A DNA stretch of 64,000 bases from Hyphomonadaceae bacterium (GCA_022841905.1 JALHQO010000007.1:155026-219025); one strand, 5' to 3'; counted from the stretch's first letter, positions 8,259-17,854 are shown. Translations and numbers: made by a program. Notes: generated by a model not told the origin, from the letters alone.

Positions 8259-10322
8259 ATGCGCAGAATGCTGCACGCGGCCGCGGCCGCACTTCCCATG
8301 CTTGCTTTAGCCGCGTCACCTGTTGCCGCCGAAGAGGGCATGTGGACGTTCGACAATTTTCCAACCGAACGCATGACCGAGGACTTGGGCTGGTCGCCGG
8401 ATCAGGCTTGGCTCAATCGTGTGATGGGCGCGACCGCGCGGATGCCGGGTTGCTCGGCGTCCAACGTGAGTGGCCAAGGCCTGATGCTCACCAACCATCA
8501 CTGCGTCCTCGACTGCGTCACCGCGCTCTCGACGGCTGACGCCAACTATATTCGCGATGGCTTCACCGCGCGCCTGCGCGAAGAAGAGCTGCGCTGCCCC
8601 AGCATGACGATGGATGTGCTCGTCAGCGTCACAGACATTACCGATCAGATCGATCAGGCCACGAGTGCAGCGCCTCCCGAAGGCTTCGCCGCCGCGCGTG
8701 ACGCCGAGTTTGCGCGCCAAGAACGCGCTTGCGCCGAAAGCGGCCAACGCTGCGAAGTGGTGACGCTCTATCGCGGCGGCCGCTACGCCTTGCATGCCTA
8801 CCGCCGCTTCGGCGACGTGCGCCTCGTTTTTGCGCCCGAGCATCGTCTCGCTGCCTTTGGCGGCGACGCCGACAATTTCGAGTTTCCGCGCCACGGGCTC
8901 GATTTCGCGTTCTTGCGCCTCTACGAGAGCGGCGCAGCAGCACAGACGCCCAATCACTTGAGCCTCCAGTTCGAGCCGCCCGCGGAAGGCGACATCGTGC
9001 TCGTCGCCGGAAATCCGGGCAGCACGTCGCGGCTGCGCTCCGTCGCCGAACTTGAGTTCGAGCGCGATGTGAATTTGCCATGGCTGATCGCCTCGCTGAC
9101 CGAGCAGCGCGAGCGCATCCGCGCTTATGCCGCCCGTGGACCCGATGAAGCGCGCATCGCGTCGAGCACGCTGCAAACGGTGGAGAATTCGCTGAAGGGG
9201 CTGACGGGGCGCCGCGATGCGTTGCGCAATCAGGAAGGCTTTGCGCAAGTTGTCGCGCGCGAGACGGATTTACAGACACGCGTCGGCCGCAACCGCGCCG
9301 CCACACGCGAAATGGGTGACGCGTGGGGCGAGGTGCAACGCGCGCAAGCGGCCTACCGTGATTTGTTCGCCGCGTACCAAAATCTGGAACTGCGCGCCGG
9401 CGAGCGATCGGCGCTGTTTTTCTGGGCGCGCGATCTCGTGCGCGGCGCCGCCGAACGGCCGCTGCCAAGCGCCGAGCGTTTGCCCCGCTACGCCGACGCG
9501 CGCCTGCCTGCGATCGCTGGCGCTTTGCGCTCGACCACGCCTGTGACGCCTGCATTCGAAGAGGTGCATCTGCAAGTCTGGCTCGAGCGGCTTGAGCGCG
9601 AACTTGCGGGCGACCCGGCGATGGCGCAGCGTGTGCTCGGCGGTGAGACGCCGTCGGCGCTGGCGCAACGTTTGGCGCAATCGCGTCTCGCCGATCCGCA
9701 ATATCGCATGCAGCTTTGGGTCGGCGGCGCGACGGCTGTAGCAGCGTCAGACGATCCGATGATCGTGTTCGTGCGGGCCTGGGACGACGCGGCGCGGCAG
9801 GTGCGTGCGCGCTATGTGGCCGACGTCGAAGCGCCAGTGGCGCGCGCGCAAGAGCGCATTGCGCGCGCGCGCTTCCGCGCCTTTGGTACACGCCAATATC
9901 CAGACGCCACATTCAGCCCGCGCCTCTCCTACGGCACAGTGCAAGGCTGGACCGAGCCCGACGGCGAAGAGATCGGCGCCTTTACCAATGTCGACGGCCT
10001 GTTCGAGCGCGCCACCGGCGCATCGCCCTTCGAACTCAGTCAGCTCTGGCTCGACGCGCGCCCGCGTCTGGACGGCGATGTCGTGTTCAATCTCGCCAGC
10101 GCCAACGATGTCATTGGCGGCGCTTCGGGTAGTCCGCTGCTCAACCGCGATGGCGATATCGTTGGCGTCATCTTCGACAACAACATGCACGCGCTCGGCG
10201 GCGAGTATTTCTACGACGGACGCTACAATCGCAGCGTCAGCGTTTCCGCCTCAGTCATCCGACTTGCCTTGGCGGACGTCTACGCCATGCAGTCGCTGCT
10301 GCTGGAACTGCAAGCGGAGTAA
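8259..10322 (+). CDS. S46 family peptidase (DPP7/DPP11-like)
   Basis: Exported serine exopeptidase of 687 aa, about the family's usual length. Residues 1-25 are a signal peptide (ending PVAA-E). The catalytic His is in LTNHHCVLDC near residue 80, the Asp in GGDADNFEFPRH, and the Ser in GGASGSPLLN near residue 624. Enzymes of this family remove dipeptides from peptide N-termini in the periplasm. The residue after FD in FDNNMHALGGEY corresponds to the Gly (DPP7) or Arg (DPP11) that sets P1 preference; here it is Asn. The gene stands alone behind a terminator. Confidence 0.93.
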   Translation: MRRMLHAAAAALPMLALAASPVAAEEGMWTFDNFPTERMTEDLGWSPDQAWLNRVMGATARMPGCSASNVSGQGLMLTNHHCVLDCVTALSTADANYIRDGFTARLREEELRCPSMTMDVLVSVTDITDQIDQATSAAPPEGFAAARDAEFARQERACAESGQRCEVVTLYRGGRYALHAYRRFGDVRLVFAPEHRLAAFGGDADNFEFPRHGLDFAFLRLYESGAAAQTPNHLSLQFEPPAEGDIVLVAGNPGSTSRLRSVAELEFERDVNLPWLIASLTEQRERIRAYAARGPDEARIASSTLQTVENSLKGLTGRRDALRNQEGFAQVVARETDLQTRVGRNRAATREMGDAWGEVQRAQAAYRDLFAAYQNLELRAGERSALFFWARDLVRGAAERPLPSAERLPRYADARLPAIAGALRSTTPVTPAFEEVHLQVWLERLERELAGDPAMAQRVLGGETPSALAQRLAQSRLADPQYRMQLWVGGATAVAASDDPMIVFVRAWDDAARQVRARYVADVEAPVARAQERIARARFRAFGTRQYPDATFSPRLSYGTVQGWTEPDGEEIGAFTNVDGLFERATGASPFELSQLWLDARPRLDGDVVFNLASANDVIGGASGSPLLNRDGDIVGVIFDNNMHALGGEYFYDGRYNRSVSVSASVIRLALADVYAMQSLLLELQAE

Positions 10323-10501
10323 GGGGCGAGAGCGTCTGCGGACGAGTACTCGGATCACGCCGCGACGCTCTCTGGCGCTCCTGCTGGCGAAGAAGCGTTG
10401 CTACATAAAAACAAGCGACGCGGCGCGTGCGTCAACGCAAACGAGACGGTGTGCGGAGTCACTGCGGCGCGTGGCGTTTGTCTGCGACGAATGGCGGGGG
10501 C

Positions 10502-11458
10502 TTATCCCAGCGCCTCGTTGAGGAACGCCATCTGGCGCTGCAAGGATGCAAACGTCTGCGGCGTCGGGAACGCGATGAAGCCGTGGCAGGCGCCGGGATA
10601 GATATCGAGCTCACTCTGATTGCCGGCGGCGGCCCAGCGCGCATGCATGAAGAGGCTGTCGTCCAACAATGCATCGCGCGTACCGATGGTGAAGAGCGCC
10701 GGGCAGAGGCCGCGGAGATCGGCGTAGAGCGGCGACAGCTCAGGCGAGCGCTTCTCCTCGCGCGAGACGCCCGGCAAGAAGGCGTCGCCGAACTTCAGAA
10801 TGTCGATGGTGCGCAGGATAAGCCGTTCATCGCCGAAATTTCGCGCGCTTGGCGTCATGCCGAGGTCGAAGACGCCGAAGACGAGGTTCGCGGCATGGAA
10901 CGGCATGCGGCCATGCTTGTCGCGCAAGCGCAGCATGGTCAGTGCAGCCAGATGCGCGCCAGCGCTCTCGCCGCCAATGGCAAGCTTCGCGCCGCCGAAA
11001 TCCGAGAGGTGATCGCTCACCCAAAGCGCCGCCGCTTCGCAATCGTCTGGGCCCGCTGGGTACGGGTTTTCCGGCGCCAAGCGATACTCGACACTGACCG
11101 CTGTGAGGCCGGTCGTATCCGCGACGCGCTCCAGCAGACGGTCTTGCTGATCGGCGCCGCCAAGCACGTGGCCGCCGCCGTGCATGTGCAGATACACGCC
11201 GCGCGACTGCGCCGGCGCGAGTATGCGGAGCTTCAGTCTTCCCGCCGGCCCGTCGATCTCCACCCAGCGCGCGCGATCCGACTTGGCCGCGGGGGGGAAC
11301 GCGCCTTCGCCACGTGCGCGCGCCTCGCGCACCTTCTGCGCGCCGACATCCCACCATTCCGCCATGCCCGTCATCGCCGCGACGATGGCTTCGTTGGCGC
11401 TGCGGGTTTCGGGCGGGATTGCGTCGTCGGAGAAGACGGCTGGATCGAGGTTTGTCAT
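10502..11458 (-). CDS. HSL-family alpha/beta hydrolase (esterase)
   Basis: 318-aa esterase or lipase of the hormone-sensitive-lipase class. The oxyanion motif HGGG is at about residues 93-96, the nucleophile Ser165 is in GESAG, the acid lies in [10 protein letters not shown], and the His in ACHGF. No signal peptide is seen, so it acts in the cytoplasm on small acyl esters. Its ATG overlaps the stop of the EVE gene (ATGA, 11455-11458), which sets the start and implies coupled translation in a yceI-EVE-esterase operon. Confidence 0.9.
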   Translation of the reverse strand: MTNLDPAVFSDDAIPPETRSANEAIVAAMTGMAEWWDVGAQKVREARARGEGAFPPAAKSDRARWVEIDGPAGRLKLRILAPAQSRGVYLHMHGGGHVLGGADQQDRLLERVADTTGLTAVSVEYRLAPENPYPAGPDDCEAAALWVSDHLSDFGGAKLAIGGESAGAHLAALTMLRLRDKHGRMPFHAANLVFGVFDLGMTPSARNFGDERLILRTIDILKFGDAFLPGVSREEKRSPELSPLYADLRGLCPALFTIGTRDALLDDSLFMHARWAAAGNQSELDIYPGACHGFIAFPTPQTFASLQRQMAFLNEALG

Positions 11459-11865
11459 TTCAGCCCACCCATTTTCCGGATCGCTTTCCATTCGTCGGCC
11501 GTCACCGGCTGCACCGATAGACGCGAATTTTTCACCAGCACCATGTCGGCGAGCTTCTTATCGGCCTTGATCGTCGCCAACGTCACCGGCGTTTTCAGCG
11601 GCTCCACCGCTTTCAAGTCCACGCACACGAACGCGCCGGTCTTATCGTTCGGATCGGGGTAAGCCTCTTTTACCACTTCGCTGACGCCGACAATCTCTTT
11701 GCCCTCGTTGGAGTGGTAGTAGAACGCAAGATCGCCCTTCTTCATGGCGTTCAGATGCGCCTTGGCTTGGTGATTGCGCACGCCGGTCCAGGCGTCGACG
11801 CCTTTCTTGACGTGCTGCGACCAGGACCAAGTGTCCGGCTCGCTCTTGACCAGCCAGTACGCCAT
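11455..11865 (-). CDS. EVE domain protein
   Basis: 136-aa single-domain protein. [44 protein letters not shown] and [14 protein letters not shown] are hallmark segments of the EVE/PUA-like fold that reads modified bases in DNA or RNA. The start overlaps the yceI stop by one base (TGATG), and its stop overlaps the esterase start. Human THYN1 belongs to the same family. A ligand cannot be assigned from the sequence. Confidence 0.92.
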   Translation of the reverse strand: MAYWLVKSEPDTWSWSQHVKKGVDAWTGVRNHQAKAHLNAMKKGDLAFYYHSNEGKEIVGVSEVVKEAYPDPNDKTGAFVCVDLKAVEPLKTPVTLATIKADKKLADMVLVKNSRLSVQPVTADEWKAIRKMGGLK

Positions 11866-12443
11866 CAGTTCGCGGCTGCCGGAACTTGCGCCAGCGCTTC
11901 GATTTGAATGGTCACGGTGTTGCCGATCATGTTTGCCGCCGTGGCCAGACCCCAGACCGTGCGGTCGAGCGTGCCGGTGGCGGAGAAGCCGGCTGTGCGG
12001 CGGTTGTTGTTCGGCGCCTCGGCGATGCGGTTGAGGGTGACGTCGAGCGTCAGCGGGTGCGTCTGACCCATGAGCGTGAGATTGCCGATGACTTCGGCGC
12101 GCGTGTCGCTGATGAGGCGCACCGATGTGGATTCGAACGACATGGTCGCGAATTGTTCGGCGTTGAGCCAGCGGTTGCCGCGCAAATGTTCGTCGCGCGT
12201 TGCGTTGCCTGAGCTCACGCTGCCGATCTGGACCACGGCGCGCACGGACGAGTTGGCCGGGTTCGCTTCATCCAAGATGAGTTGACCTTCAACCGCGTCG
12301 AACTGACCGAGCACGCGGTTAAAGCCGAAGCGGTCGATCGAGAACGCGACTTGCGTGTGGGCGGGATCGAGCGCGTAGGTGACCGGCTCGGCGTGGGCGG
12401 CGCCGGCCGCGAACAGCGCGGCGGCGAAAAACAAAGCTCGCAT
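11865..12443 (-). CDS. YceI family periplasmic lipid-binding protein
   Basis: 192-aa exported protein with a signal peptide ending AHA-E near residue 19. The lipocalin-like YceI pattern is clear: YALDPAHTQVAFSIDRFGFN, SVRAVVQIGSVSS, DEHLRGNRWLNAEQFATMSF, LTLMGQTHPLTLDVTLN and GFSATGTLDRTVWG. Members bind polyisoprenoid chains such as ubiquinone precursors in the periplasm. It is the first gene of an overlapping three-gene operon. Confidence 0.93.
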   Translation of the reverse strand: MRALFFAAALFAAGAAHAEPVTYALDPAHTQVAFSIDRFGFNRVLGQFDAVEGQLILDEANPANSSVRAVVQIGSVSSGNATRDEHLRGNRWLNAEQFATMSFESTSVRLISDTRAEVIGNLTLMGQTHPLTLDVTLNRIAEAPNNNRRTAGFSATGTLDRTVWGLATAANMIGNTVTIQIEALAQVPAAAN

Positions 12444-12460
12444 TCAAATGTCCCCTGGCG

Positions 12461-13519
12461 TCAGGCCCGCGCCTCGAACACCAGATTGAACGGCGTCTCG
12501 GCGGCGCGTCTGAATTTACTGAAGCCTGCGTCCTTGACCACCTTTTTCAGCCGCGCCTCGCCAGCTTGCGCGCCGAGCCCCATGCCGACCTCCTGGCTGA
12601 GCGAGGCCGGGGTGCAGATCATGGTCGATGCTGCGTAATAGACGCGGCCAACCGGGTTCAAATTGTCCTTCAAATCGTCATGCGCGAACGGTTCCACCAG
12701 CATCCACGTGCCGTCTGGCGCCAACGCATTCTTGACGTGTTTGCCGGCGCCGATCGGATCGCCCATGTCGTGCAGGCAATCGAAGAAGGCGACCATGTCG
12801 TAGCCGAGCGCGGGATAGTCCTTGGCGCTGGCCTGCGCGAAGGTGATGCGCTTGGAGACGCCGGCGTCCTTGGCCAGTTGTTTGGCGCGCTCGATCGACG
12901 GCGCGTGATAATCGTAGCCGTAGAATTTCGACTTCGGATAAGCGAGCGCCATCAGGATCGTTGAAGCGCCGTGACCGCAGCCGACATCGGCGACTTTCGC
13001 GCCCTTCTCCAATTTTTCCTGCACGCCCCTCAGCGAAGGAATCCATTGCGAGACGAGGTTTGCGTTATAGCCGGGGCGAAAGAAGCGCTCAGTGCCGCGG
13101 AAGAGGCAGGCGGAATGTTCGTGCCAGCCCACGCCCTTGCCTGTCTTGAACGCCTCCGCGATCTTCGGCTCGTCGAGCCACATCGCCTGCAGCAATTCGA
13201 ACGCGCCGGCAAAGAAAGCTGGCCCGCCTTCATCGGCGAAAGCGCACGCTTGTTCTGGATTGAGTTTGAACTTCTTGGTCTTCGGGCTGTAGTCGATGTA
13301 GCCCGCCGCAGCCTGGGCCGAGAGCCACTCGCGCAGATAGCGGGCGTTGAGCTTGGTTTTTTCGGCGAGGTCTTCCGGCGTTACGGCTTTGCCGTCAGCC
13401 ATGGCTTTGTAGATGCCCAAGCGATCGCCGAGCAGCACCAATGCGGCGCCGGCGCTGGCGCCGACATCGCCGACTAATTTTCCAAGGAATGCGTTCAGTT
13501 TTTCTGGATCGGGCTTCAT
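12461..13519 (-). CDS. Class I SAM-dependent methyltransferase with N-terminal winged helix
   Basis: 352 aa. Residues 1-110 look like a helical and winged-helix dimer domain (LGIYKAMADGKAVTPEDLAE, LREWLSAQAAAGYI) as in Rv2258c-type proteins. The Rossmann domain follows: SAM motif I is ADVGCGHGAS near residue 178-187, followed by FYGYDYHAPSIERA, VAFFDCLHDM and a late ALAPDGTWMLVEP. Substrate unknown; a small molecule is typical of this layout. The start at 13519 is preferred over an in-frame ATG at 13561 because the latter adds residues that look non-coding. Confidence 0.85.
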   Translation of the reverse strand: MKPDPEKLNAFLGKLVGDVGASAGAALVLLGDRLGIYKAMADGKAVTPEDLAEKTKLNARYLREWLSAQAAAGYIDYSPKTKKFKLNPEQACAFADEGGPAFFAGAFELLQAMWLDEPKIAEAFKTGKGVGWHEHSACLFRGTERFFRPGYNANLVSQWIPSLRGVQEKLEKGAKVADVGCGHGASTILMALAYPKSKFYGYDYHAPSIERAKQLAKDAGVSKRITFAQASAKDYPALGYDMVAFFDCLHDMGDPIGAGKHVKNALAPDGTWMLVEPFAHDDLKDNLNPVGRVYYAASTMICTPASLSQEVGMGLGAQAGEARLKKVVKDAGFSKFRRAAETPFNLVFEARA

Positions 13520-13591
13520 GGCCAATCCTCCGTTGCGGAAGATTGGAGCTAACGCCGCCATTTTCCGCTCGGCAAGGAGCCTGGGAAAATT

Positions 13592-13996
13592 TTAGGTTTG
13601 CGCAGACCCGCCGAGCCGCGCGCCAAACCAAGCAGCTGCCGGCACGGCTATGATCGCGGCGATCAGCATCCATAGTGGATGCGGGATCATCACCAGATTC
13701 AAGCCCGTCGCCGCAAACAAAACGCCGCCAGCGAACCATCCCGCCCACGTGCGCGCCGCGATCTTCGCAGCTGCGAAAGATGCAGCCAAGGCAGCGATCG
13801 TCCATGTGACCGGCAAGCCCAACAGCGAGAGAACGGGCGCCGTCTGCATGTAGTCCCGGATTGCTTCGGGATTGGTGACTTGAACATCCGGCGGCGGCGG
13901 GAAGAAACGATGGTTCAGGGCGTCGCCAACCATGACAACGCCAATGCCAACCGCCACGCCAATGACGATCCCCAACACGATGCGCAGAATGGACAC
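13592..13996 (-). CDS. Small membrane protein, four predicted helices
   Basis: 134-aa inner-membrane protein of unknown family. Hydrophobic segments lie near residues 4-25, 53-74, 82-100 and 105-125. A short periplasmic or cytoplasmic loop with FFPPPPDVQVTNPEAIRDYM separates the first two. It lies upstream of the methyltransferase on the same strand with a 72-base gap, so they may not be cotranscribed. Confidence 0.7.
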   Translation of the reverse strand: MSILRIVLGIVIGVAVGIGVVMVGDALNHRFFPPPPDVQVTNPEAIRDYMQTAPVLSLLGLPVTWTIAALAASFAAAKIAARTWAGWFAGGVLFAATGLNLVMIPHPLWMLIAAIIAVPAAAWFGARLGGSAQT

Positions 13997-14098
13997 GCGC
14001 CGCCTCCCCAGACTGACGGCCCTAAAGATGCTGCCTTTCCTATTCGCGCGTCAATCGCGCGCGCTTGATCTCCCGGCAAAGCCGCTTACAGACACGCC

Positions 14099-15043
14099 AT
14101 GGACGCCGCGCTTGAAGCAGAAGGGCTGGTCAAGCGCTACGGCGCACGAACAGCGGTTCAGGATCTTAGTTTTCAGGTCCCGAGAGGGGCCATTTATGGC
14201 GTGCTCGGGCCGAACGGCGCCGGCAAGTCGACGACGCTGCGCATGCTCGTCGGCGTGATGCGCCCGACATCCGGCCGCATCACCGTTCTTGGTGGCCCTC
14301 CGACGCGCGAGACGATGAAGCGCGTCGGCTATCTACCGGAAGAGCGTGGGCTCTATCGCTCGATGACCACGCGCGGCGCCATTGCCTATCTCGCACGCTT
14401 GAAGGGCGTGTCGGCGGGCAAAGCGTTCAAGCGCGCTGATCAGCTGCTCGAAGCGCATGGGCTCGGCAAACACAGGCACAAGAGGATCAAAACGCTCTCC
14501 AAGGGCATGGCGCAGAAGGTTCAAGTTCTCGCCGCCATCGCGCATGAGCCTGACTTGATCATTTTCGACGAACCGTTCTCCGGTCTCGATCCGGTGAACC
14601 AACGCGTGCTCGAAGAGACCATTCGCACCGAAGCTGCGACCGGTCGCACAATTCTCTTCTCTACGCACGTCATGGAGCACGCCGAACGCTTGTGCGATCG
14701 CATCCTTCTGATCGCGCACGGCACGGCGGCGTTCGAAGGCACGGTGTCGCAAGCGTTGGCGCTGGCGCCGAGCTTGGCTCTGCTCGAGACAGAGGGCGAT
14801 TTCGATCTCGCCGCGGTGCTGAGCACGCGCGGCTTTAACATCAGCTATGATGGCGAAGAGCACGGCAATAAACGCTGGCGTGCGCGGCTGGAAAATGGCC
14901 ACGGTTCGCGTCAATTGTTGCAAGCGTGTGTCGAAGCCGGCGCGCCGCTTTCGCTGTTTGAACCGGCGCGCGCGAGCTTGCACGAAGCGTTTGTCGCGCT
15001 GGTTGGCGATAAGGCCATGCCGAACGCGGCGGAGGAGCGCTGA
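14099..15043 (+). CDS. ABC transporter ATP-binding protein (NatA-like)
   Basis: 314-aa ATPase of an ABC-2 exporter. Walker A GPNGAGKST is at residues 37-45, the signature is LSKGMAQKVQ near 131, Walker B is LIIFDEPFSGLDP, and the switch His is in FSTHVME. A C-terminal accessory domain (about residues 225-300) is typical of NatA-like proteins. Its TGA overlaps the ATG of the permease gene (TGATG), so the two form one exporter. Sodium or a drug is a common substrate in the family; not determined here. Confidence 0.93.
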   Translation: MDAALEAEGLVKRYGARTAVQDLSFQVPRGAIYGVLGPNGAGKSTTLRMLVGVMRPTSGRITVLGGPPTRETMKRVGYLPEERGLYRSMTTRGAIAYLARLKGVSAGKAFKRADQLLEAHGLGKHRHKRIKTLSKGMAQKVQVLAAIAHEPDLIIFDEPFSGLDPVNQRVLEETIRTEAATGRTILFSTHVMEHAERLCDRILLIAHGTAAFEGTVSQALALAPSLALLETEGDFDLAAVLSTRGFNISYDGEEHGNKRWRARLENGHGSRQLLQACVEAGAPLSLFEPARASLHEAFVALVGDKAMPNAAEER

Positions 15044-16476
15044 TGTCGCCGGTGTTCCTCGTCGCACGTCGTGAATATCTGGCTTATGTCGGCGCCTGGG
15101 GCTTTTGGCTCTCGCTGCTGACGGCGCCGGTGATCATTGCGTTGCTGATTTTTGGCCCCGTGCTGCTCGCGCGCGCGGAGCCGCCGCGTGTGCTCGCCGT
15201 AGTCGCTGAGCAAGCGAGCGACGCTGCGTATGTCACCAACGCGTTTGCTGCGAACGCGCGGCGTGAGGCGCGCGGTGAAATCCGCGCTTATCTTGAAGCG
15301 GCTGCGCCAGCCGTCGTGCCCGAGGCAATCGCGGCGTTCGACGCCGCGCCCAATCGCGCCGCCGCCATTGAAGCGGCGCGCGCGGTGATCGTGCGACAGG
15401 CGCCGCGGGCGTTGGCGGCGTTTCCCAATCCAACCGAGCGCTACCAACTCGTCATCCCGCCGGAGCCCGACATTGCCGGCATGCGGCCTTATCTCGATGG
15501 CTCCCGTGCGCTGCCGGACGGGCGCGCGCTTTATGGTGCGCTCAATATCCGCCGCACCGATGGCGCGCCGGTGATCGAGTATTGGAGCGTCAATCTCAGC
15601 CACGAAGAGCCCAGCAACATCGCCCGCCGTGCGCTGCGTTTGGCGATGCAGCGCGAGGCGCTGTCGGCGCAGGGCTTGCCGCCTGAGGAGGCGGATCGCC
15701 TCGACGGCTTCGATCCGCAAGTGGCGCAGTTCGATCCGCGCCCGAGCGCCGGAGAGGGCGAAGTCACCTTGCGCCAACGGGCGCCGTTCTACGCTGCGTT
15801 GGCGCTTTCGTTTGTGCTTTGGAGCGTCGTTTTCTCCGTCGCCAACATGCTGCTCTCCGGCGTGATCGAGGAGAAATCCAACAAAATCCTCGACACGCTG
15901 CTGACCAGCGTTTCGCCGATGCAAATCCTGATCGGCAAGCTGCTCGGCGTCGCCATGGTCAGCCTCACTCTGTTTACATTCTGGGGCGCGCTTGGCGGCG
16001 GCTTGCTGACGCTGGCGGCTGAGCGGGCAGGCGAGAGCATGTTTGGGCAGATTGCCGCCGCCTTCCTCGAACCGCGCCTGCTGGCGGCGTTCATCGTCGG
16101 CTTTATCGCAGGTTATCTCATGTACGGCGCGATTTTCCTGGCGCTCGGCTCGCTCTGTGAGTCGTTGCAGGAAGCGCAGACGTTGCTAGGCCCAGTCGCA
16201 CTCGTGCTTGCGATCCCGATGATGCTGATCACACCGGCGCTCGACAATCCAAACGCGCCTCTGGTTGAGACCGCGAGCTGGATCCCAATCTTCACGCCGT
16301 TCCTGCTGCTCGTGCGCGCGCCCTCTGGCTTAAGTTGGCTCGAAATCGCCGGCATGGCGACGCTCATGGGCGCGACGGTCGTCGTGATCCTCTTCCTCGC
16401 AGCGCGCGTTTTCCGCGCCGGGGTCGTCGATCAAGTCAGCATATCGAGCTGGCGCGGACGCAAGGCCAAGGGCTAA
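15043..16476 (+). CDS. ABC-2 type permease (NatB-like)
   Basis: 477-aa membrane partner of the preceding ATPase. One transmembrane helix near residues 20-42 is followed by a large extracytoplasmic domain (about 45-245). At least five helices follow, from AALALSFVLWSVVFSVANML onward. The motif EEKSNKILDTLLTSVSP, which opens the membrane domain, is a hallmark of NatB-type permeases. It starts within the ATPase stop codon. Confidence 0.92.
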   Translation: MSPVFLVARREYLAYVGAWGFWLSLLTAPVIIALLIFGPVLLARAEPPRVLAVVAEQASDAAYVTNAFAANARREARGEIRAYLEAAAPAVVPEAIAAFDAAPNRAAAIEAARAVIVRQAPRALAAFPNPTERYQLVIPPEPDIAGMRPYLDGSRALPDGRALYGALNIRRTDGAPVIEYWSVNLSHEEPSNIARRALRLAMQREALSAQGLPPEEADRLDGFDPQVAQFDPRPSAGEGEVTLRQRAPFYAALALSFVLWSVVFSVANMLLSGVIEEKSNKILDTLLTSVSPMQILIGKLLGVAMVSLTLFTFWGALGGGLLTLAAERAGESMFGQIAAAFLEPRLLAAFIVGFIAGYLMYGAIFLALGSLCESLQEAQTLLGPVALVLAIPMMLITPALDNPNAPLVETASWIPIFTPFLLLVRAPSGLSWLEIAGMATLMGATVVVILFLAARVFRAGVVDQVSISSWRGRKAKG

Positions 16477-16556
16477 GGCGCCCGCAACGTCATCTTGACG
16501 CCGTCGCGCGACGCGGCACTCTCCGCGCCAACAAAGCGACACCGGGGAGAAATGTC

Positions 16557-16937
16557 ATGGCGCGGCTTGGTTATGTTTGCATCGGCACCAATGATTTCGA
16601 TCGCGCCACCGCGTTCTACGACGCGCTCTTGGCTGATCTTGACGGCAAGCGCCTGTTTCCGACGCCGCACGGTTTGCTCTATCGGCTTGGCAAGGGTGCG
16701 ATGATCATGGTCACGCGCCCCTATGACGGCGAGACGGCGACGATCAGCAATGGCGGCATGATCGCGATCGAGGTCGACAATAAAGAGCAAGTCGCCAGTG
16801 TTCACGCTAAAGCGCTGAGCCTTGGCGCGACATCGGAAGGCGAGCCGGGTCCGCGTGGCGCGTTTGGCGAGTTCGGCTATTTTCGCGATCTCGACGGCAA
16901 CAAGTTCGCAGTGTTCTACACCGGACGCGGCGGCTAA
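16557..16937 (+). CDS. VOC family protein
   Basis: 126-aa glyoxalase-fold protein with the usual pattern: GYVCIGTNDFDRATAFYDAL at the start, MIAIEVDNKEQVASVHAKAL in the middle and YFRDLDGNKFAVFY at the end. Such proteins bind a metal and act as lyases, dioxygenases or resistance proteins. GGGGAGA lies before the ATG at 16557. It converges with another VOC gene, and the two stop codons overlap (16934-16937). Confidence 0.85.
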   Translation: MARLGYVCIGTNDFDRATAFYDALLADLDGKRLFPTPHGLLYRLGKGAMIMVTRPYDGETATISNGGMIAIEVDNKEQVASVHAKALSLGATSEGEPGPRGAFGEFGYFRDLDGNKFAVFYTGRGG

Positions 16938-17335
16938 GCCGCGCGCCAGCCCATCAGATAGATCGGCCGTCCCTCTGGGTCCTTGAACGGGCGCAACATA
17001 TGTTCGCGCGCGCCCTCGCGCTGAACTGCCATGGCCGGCCGATCGAAGACGACGCCTGAGGCCTCGAGCTTTGCCTCCGCTGCGTTCCAGTCCGCCGGTT
17101 CGAAATAGAGCATGACATCGCCGCTCGGCGCTTTCGCGTCTGGCACGGCGCCGATCATGAGCGAGGTCGCGCCCGCGCGCATGAACGTCATGCCGCCGGC
17201 TTCGAACAGGACCGGAAAGCCCAGCACGTCGCGGTAAAAGGCGACGAGTTTCTCTGGGGCCGCGCTGGCAATACCGATCTGGCACACGCCGCTGAGCAGC
17301 GATGGCGTCGTTCGGCCCGTTTCATCTTGAGACAT
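16934..17335 (-). CDS. VOC family protein controlled by divergent MarR gene
   Basis: 133-aa VOC protein: GIASAAPEKLVAFYRDVLGF, MTFMRAGATSLMIG, DVMLYFEPADWNAAEAKLEA and RPFKDPEGRPIYLMGW. Substrate not known. It is divergent from a MarR-type regulator, and a promoter-like pair with an inverted repeat lies between them. It probably acts on a compound that the regulator senses, a common arrangement for small detoxifying enzymes. Confidence 0.86.
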   Translation of the reverse strand: MSQDETGRTTPSLLSGVCQIGIASAAPEKLVAFYRDVLGFPVLFEAGGMTFMRAGATSLMIGAVPDAKAPSGDVMLYFEPADWNAAEAKLEASGVVFDRPAMAVQREGAREHMLRPFKDPEGRPIYLMGWRAA

Positions 17336-17373
17336 CGCGCTTCTCCCGCTGGCGGCTTGATGTGACGCGTATA

Positions 17374-17402
17374 TAATTAGTTTGACTAACTAACCAAGTC
17401 AA
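17374..17402 (-). promoter_or_regulatory. Putative promoter and MarR operator
   Basis: On the minus strand TTGACT (17402-17397) and TAATTA (17379-17374) are spaced 17 bases apart, as a sigma-70 promoter for the VOC gene. TTAGT (17377-17381) and ACTAA (17385-17389) form an inverted repeat across the -10 end. A second pair, TTGACT and AGTCAA, spans 17382-17402. A MarR dimer bound here would block the VOC promoter and probably its own. The AT-rich base composition stands out from the region. Confidence 0.55.
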
Positions 17403-17416
17403 TCCACCCTCTCTCT

Positions 17417-17845
17417 GTGTCCCGCACCGATTCCCTCCACGTCGCCGATCGTCTGCATAGCGCCGCGATCCGGCTGCTCCGCGCCGTGCGTGTCGCTGAC
17501 GCCGAAGCTGGCGTGACCGCGCCGAAGCTGTCAGCGCTTTCAGTGCTCGTATTCGCGGGGCCGATGAGCCTGACTGCGCTTGCCCGCAATGAGCAGGTGA
17601 CCGCGGCCACAATGTCCAAACTCGTCGCCGACCTCGAAGGCGAGGGGCTGGCCTCCAAGCGCGCCGATCCGGCGGACAAACGCGGCGTGCGGGTCGAAGC
17701 AACGGCGAAGGGCAGGGCTATCCTCGAAGCGGGCCGCAAGCGCCGCTTAGCGCTGTTGCAAGCCAAGCTCGCGAAGCTCCCGCGCGAACAACGCGCTTTG
17801 CTCGCTGAAGCCGCCGAACTCATGCTCGAGCTCGCCAAGAGCTAA
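17417..17845 (+). CDS. MarR family transcriptional regulator
   Basis: 142-aa winged-helix regulator. The core reads MSLTALARNEQVTAATMSKLVADLEGEGLASKRADPADKRGVRVEAT, with the wing DPADKRGV typical of MarR. It starts at GTG 17417. Divergent from a VOC gene with a shared operator-like sequence, so probably a ligand-relieved repressor of that gene and itself. Confidence 0.9.
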   Translation: MSRTDSLHVADRLHSAAIRLLRAVRVADAEAGVTAPKLSALSVLVFAGPMSLTALARNEQVTAATMSKLVADLEGEGLASKRADPADKRGVRVEATAKGRAILEAGRKRRLALLQAKLAKLPREQRALLAEAAELMLELAKS

Positions 17846-17854
17846 CCGAAAATA

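Noticed and set aside
10323..10501. Inverted repeat GAGAGCGTC and GACGCTCTC (10328-10336, 10364-10372), possible small RNA
   Set aside because: The 27-base loop and lack of a T run make it weak as a terminator, and no RNA family is recognisable.
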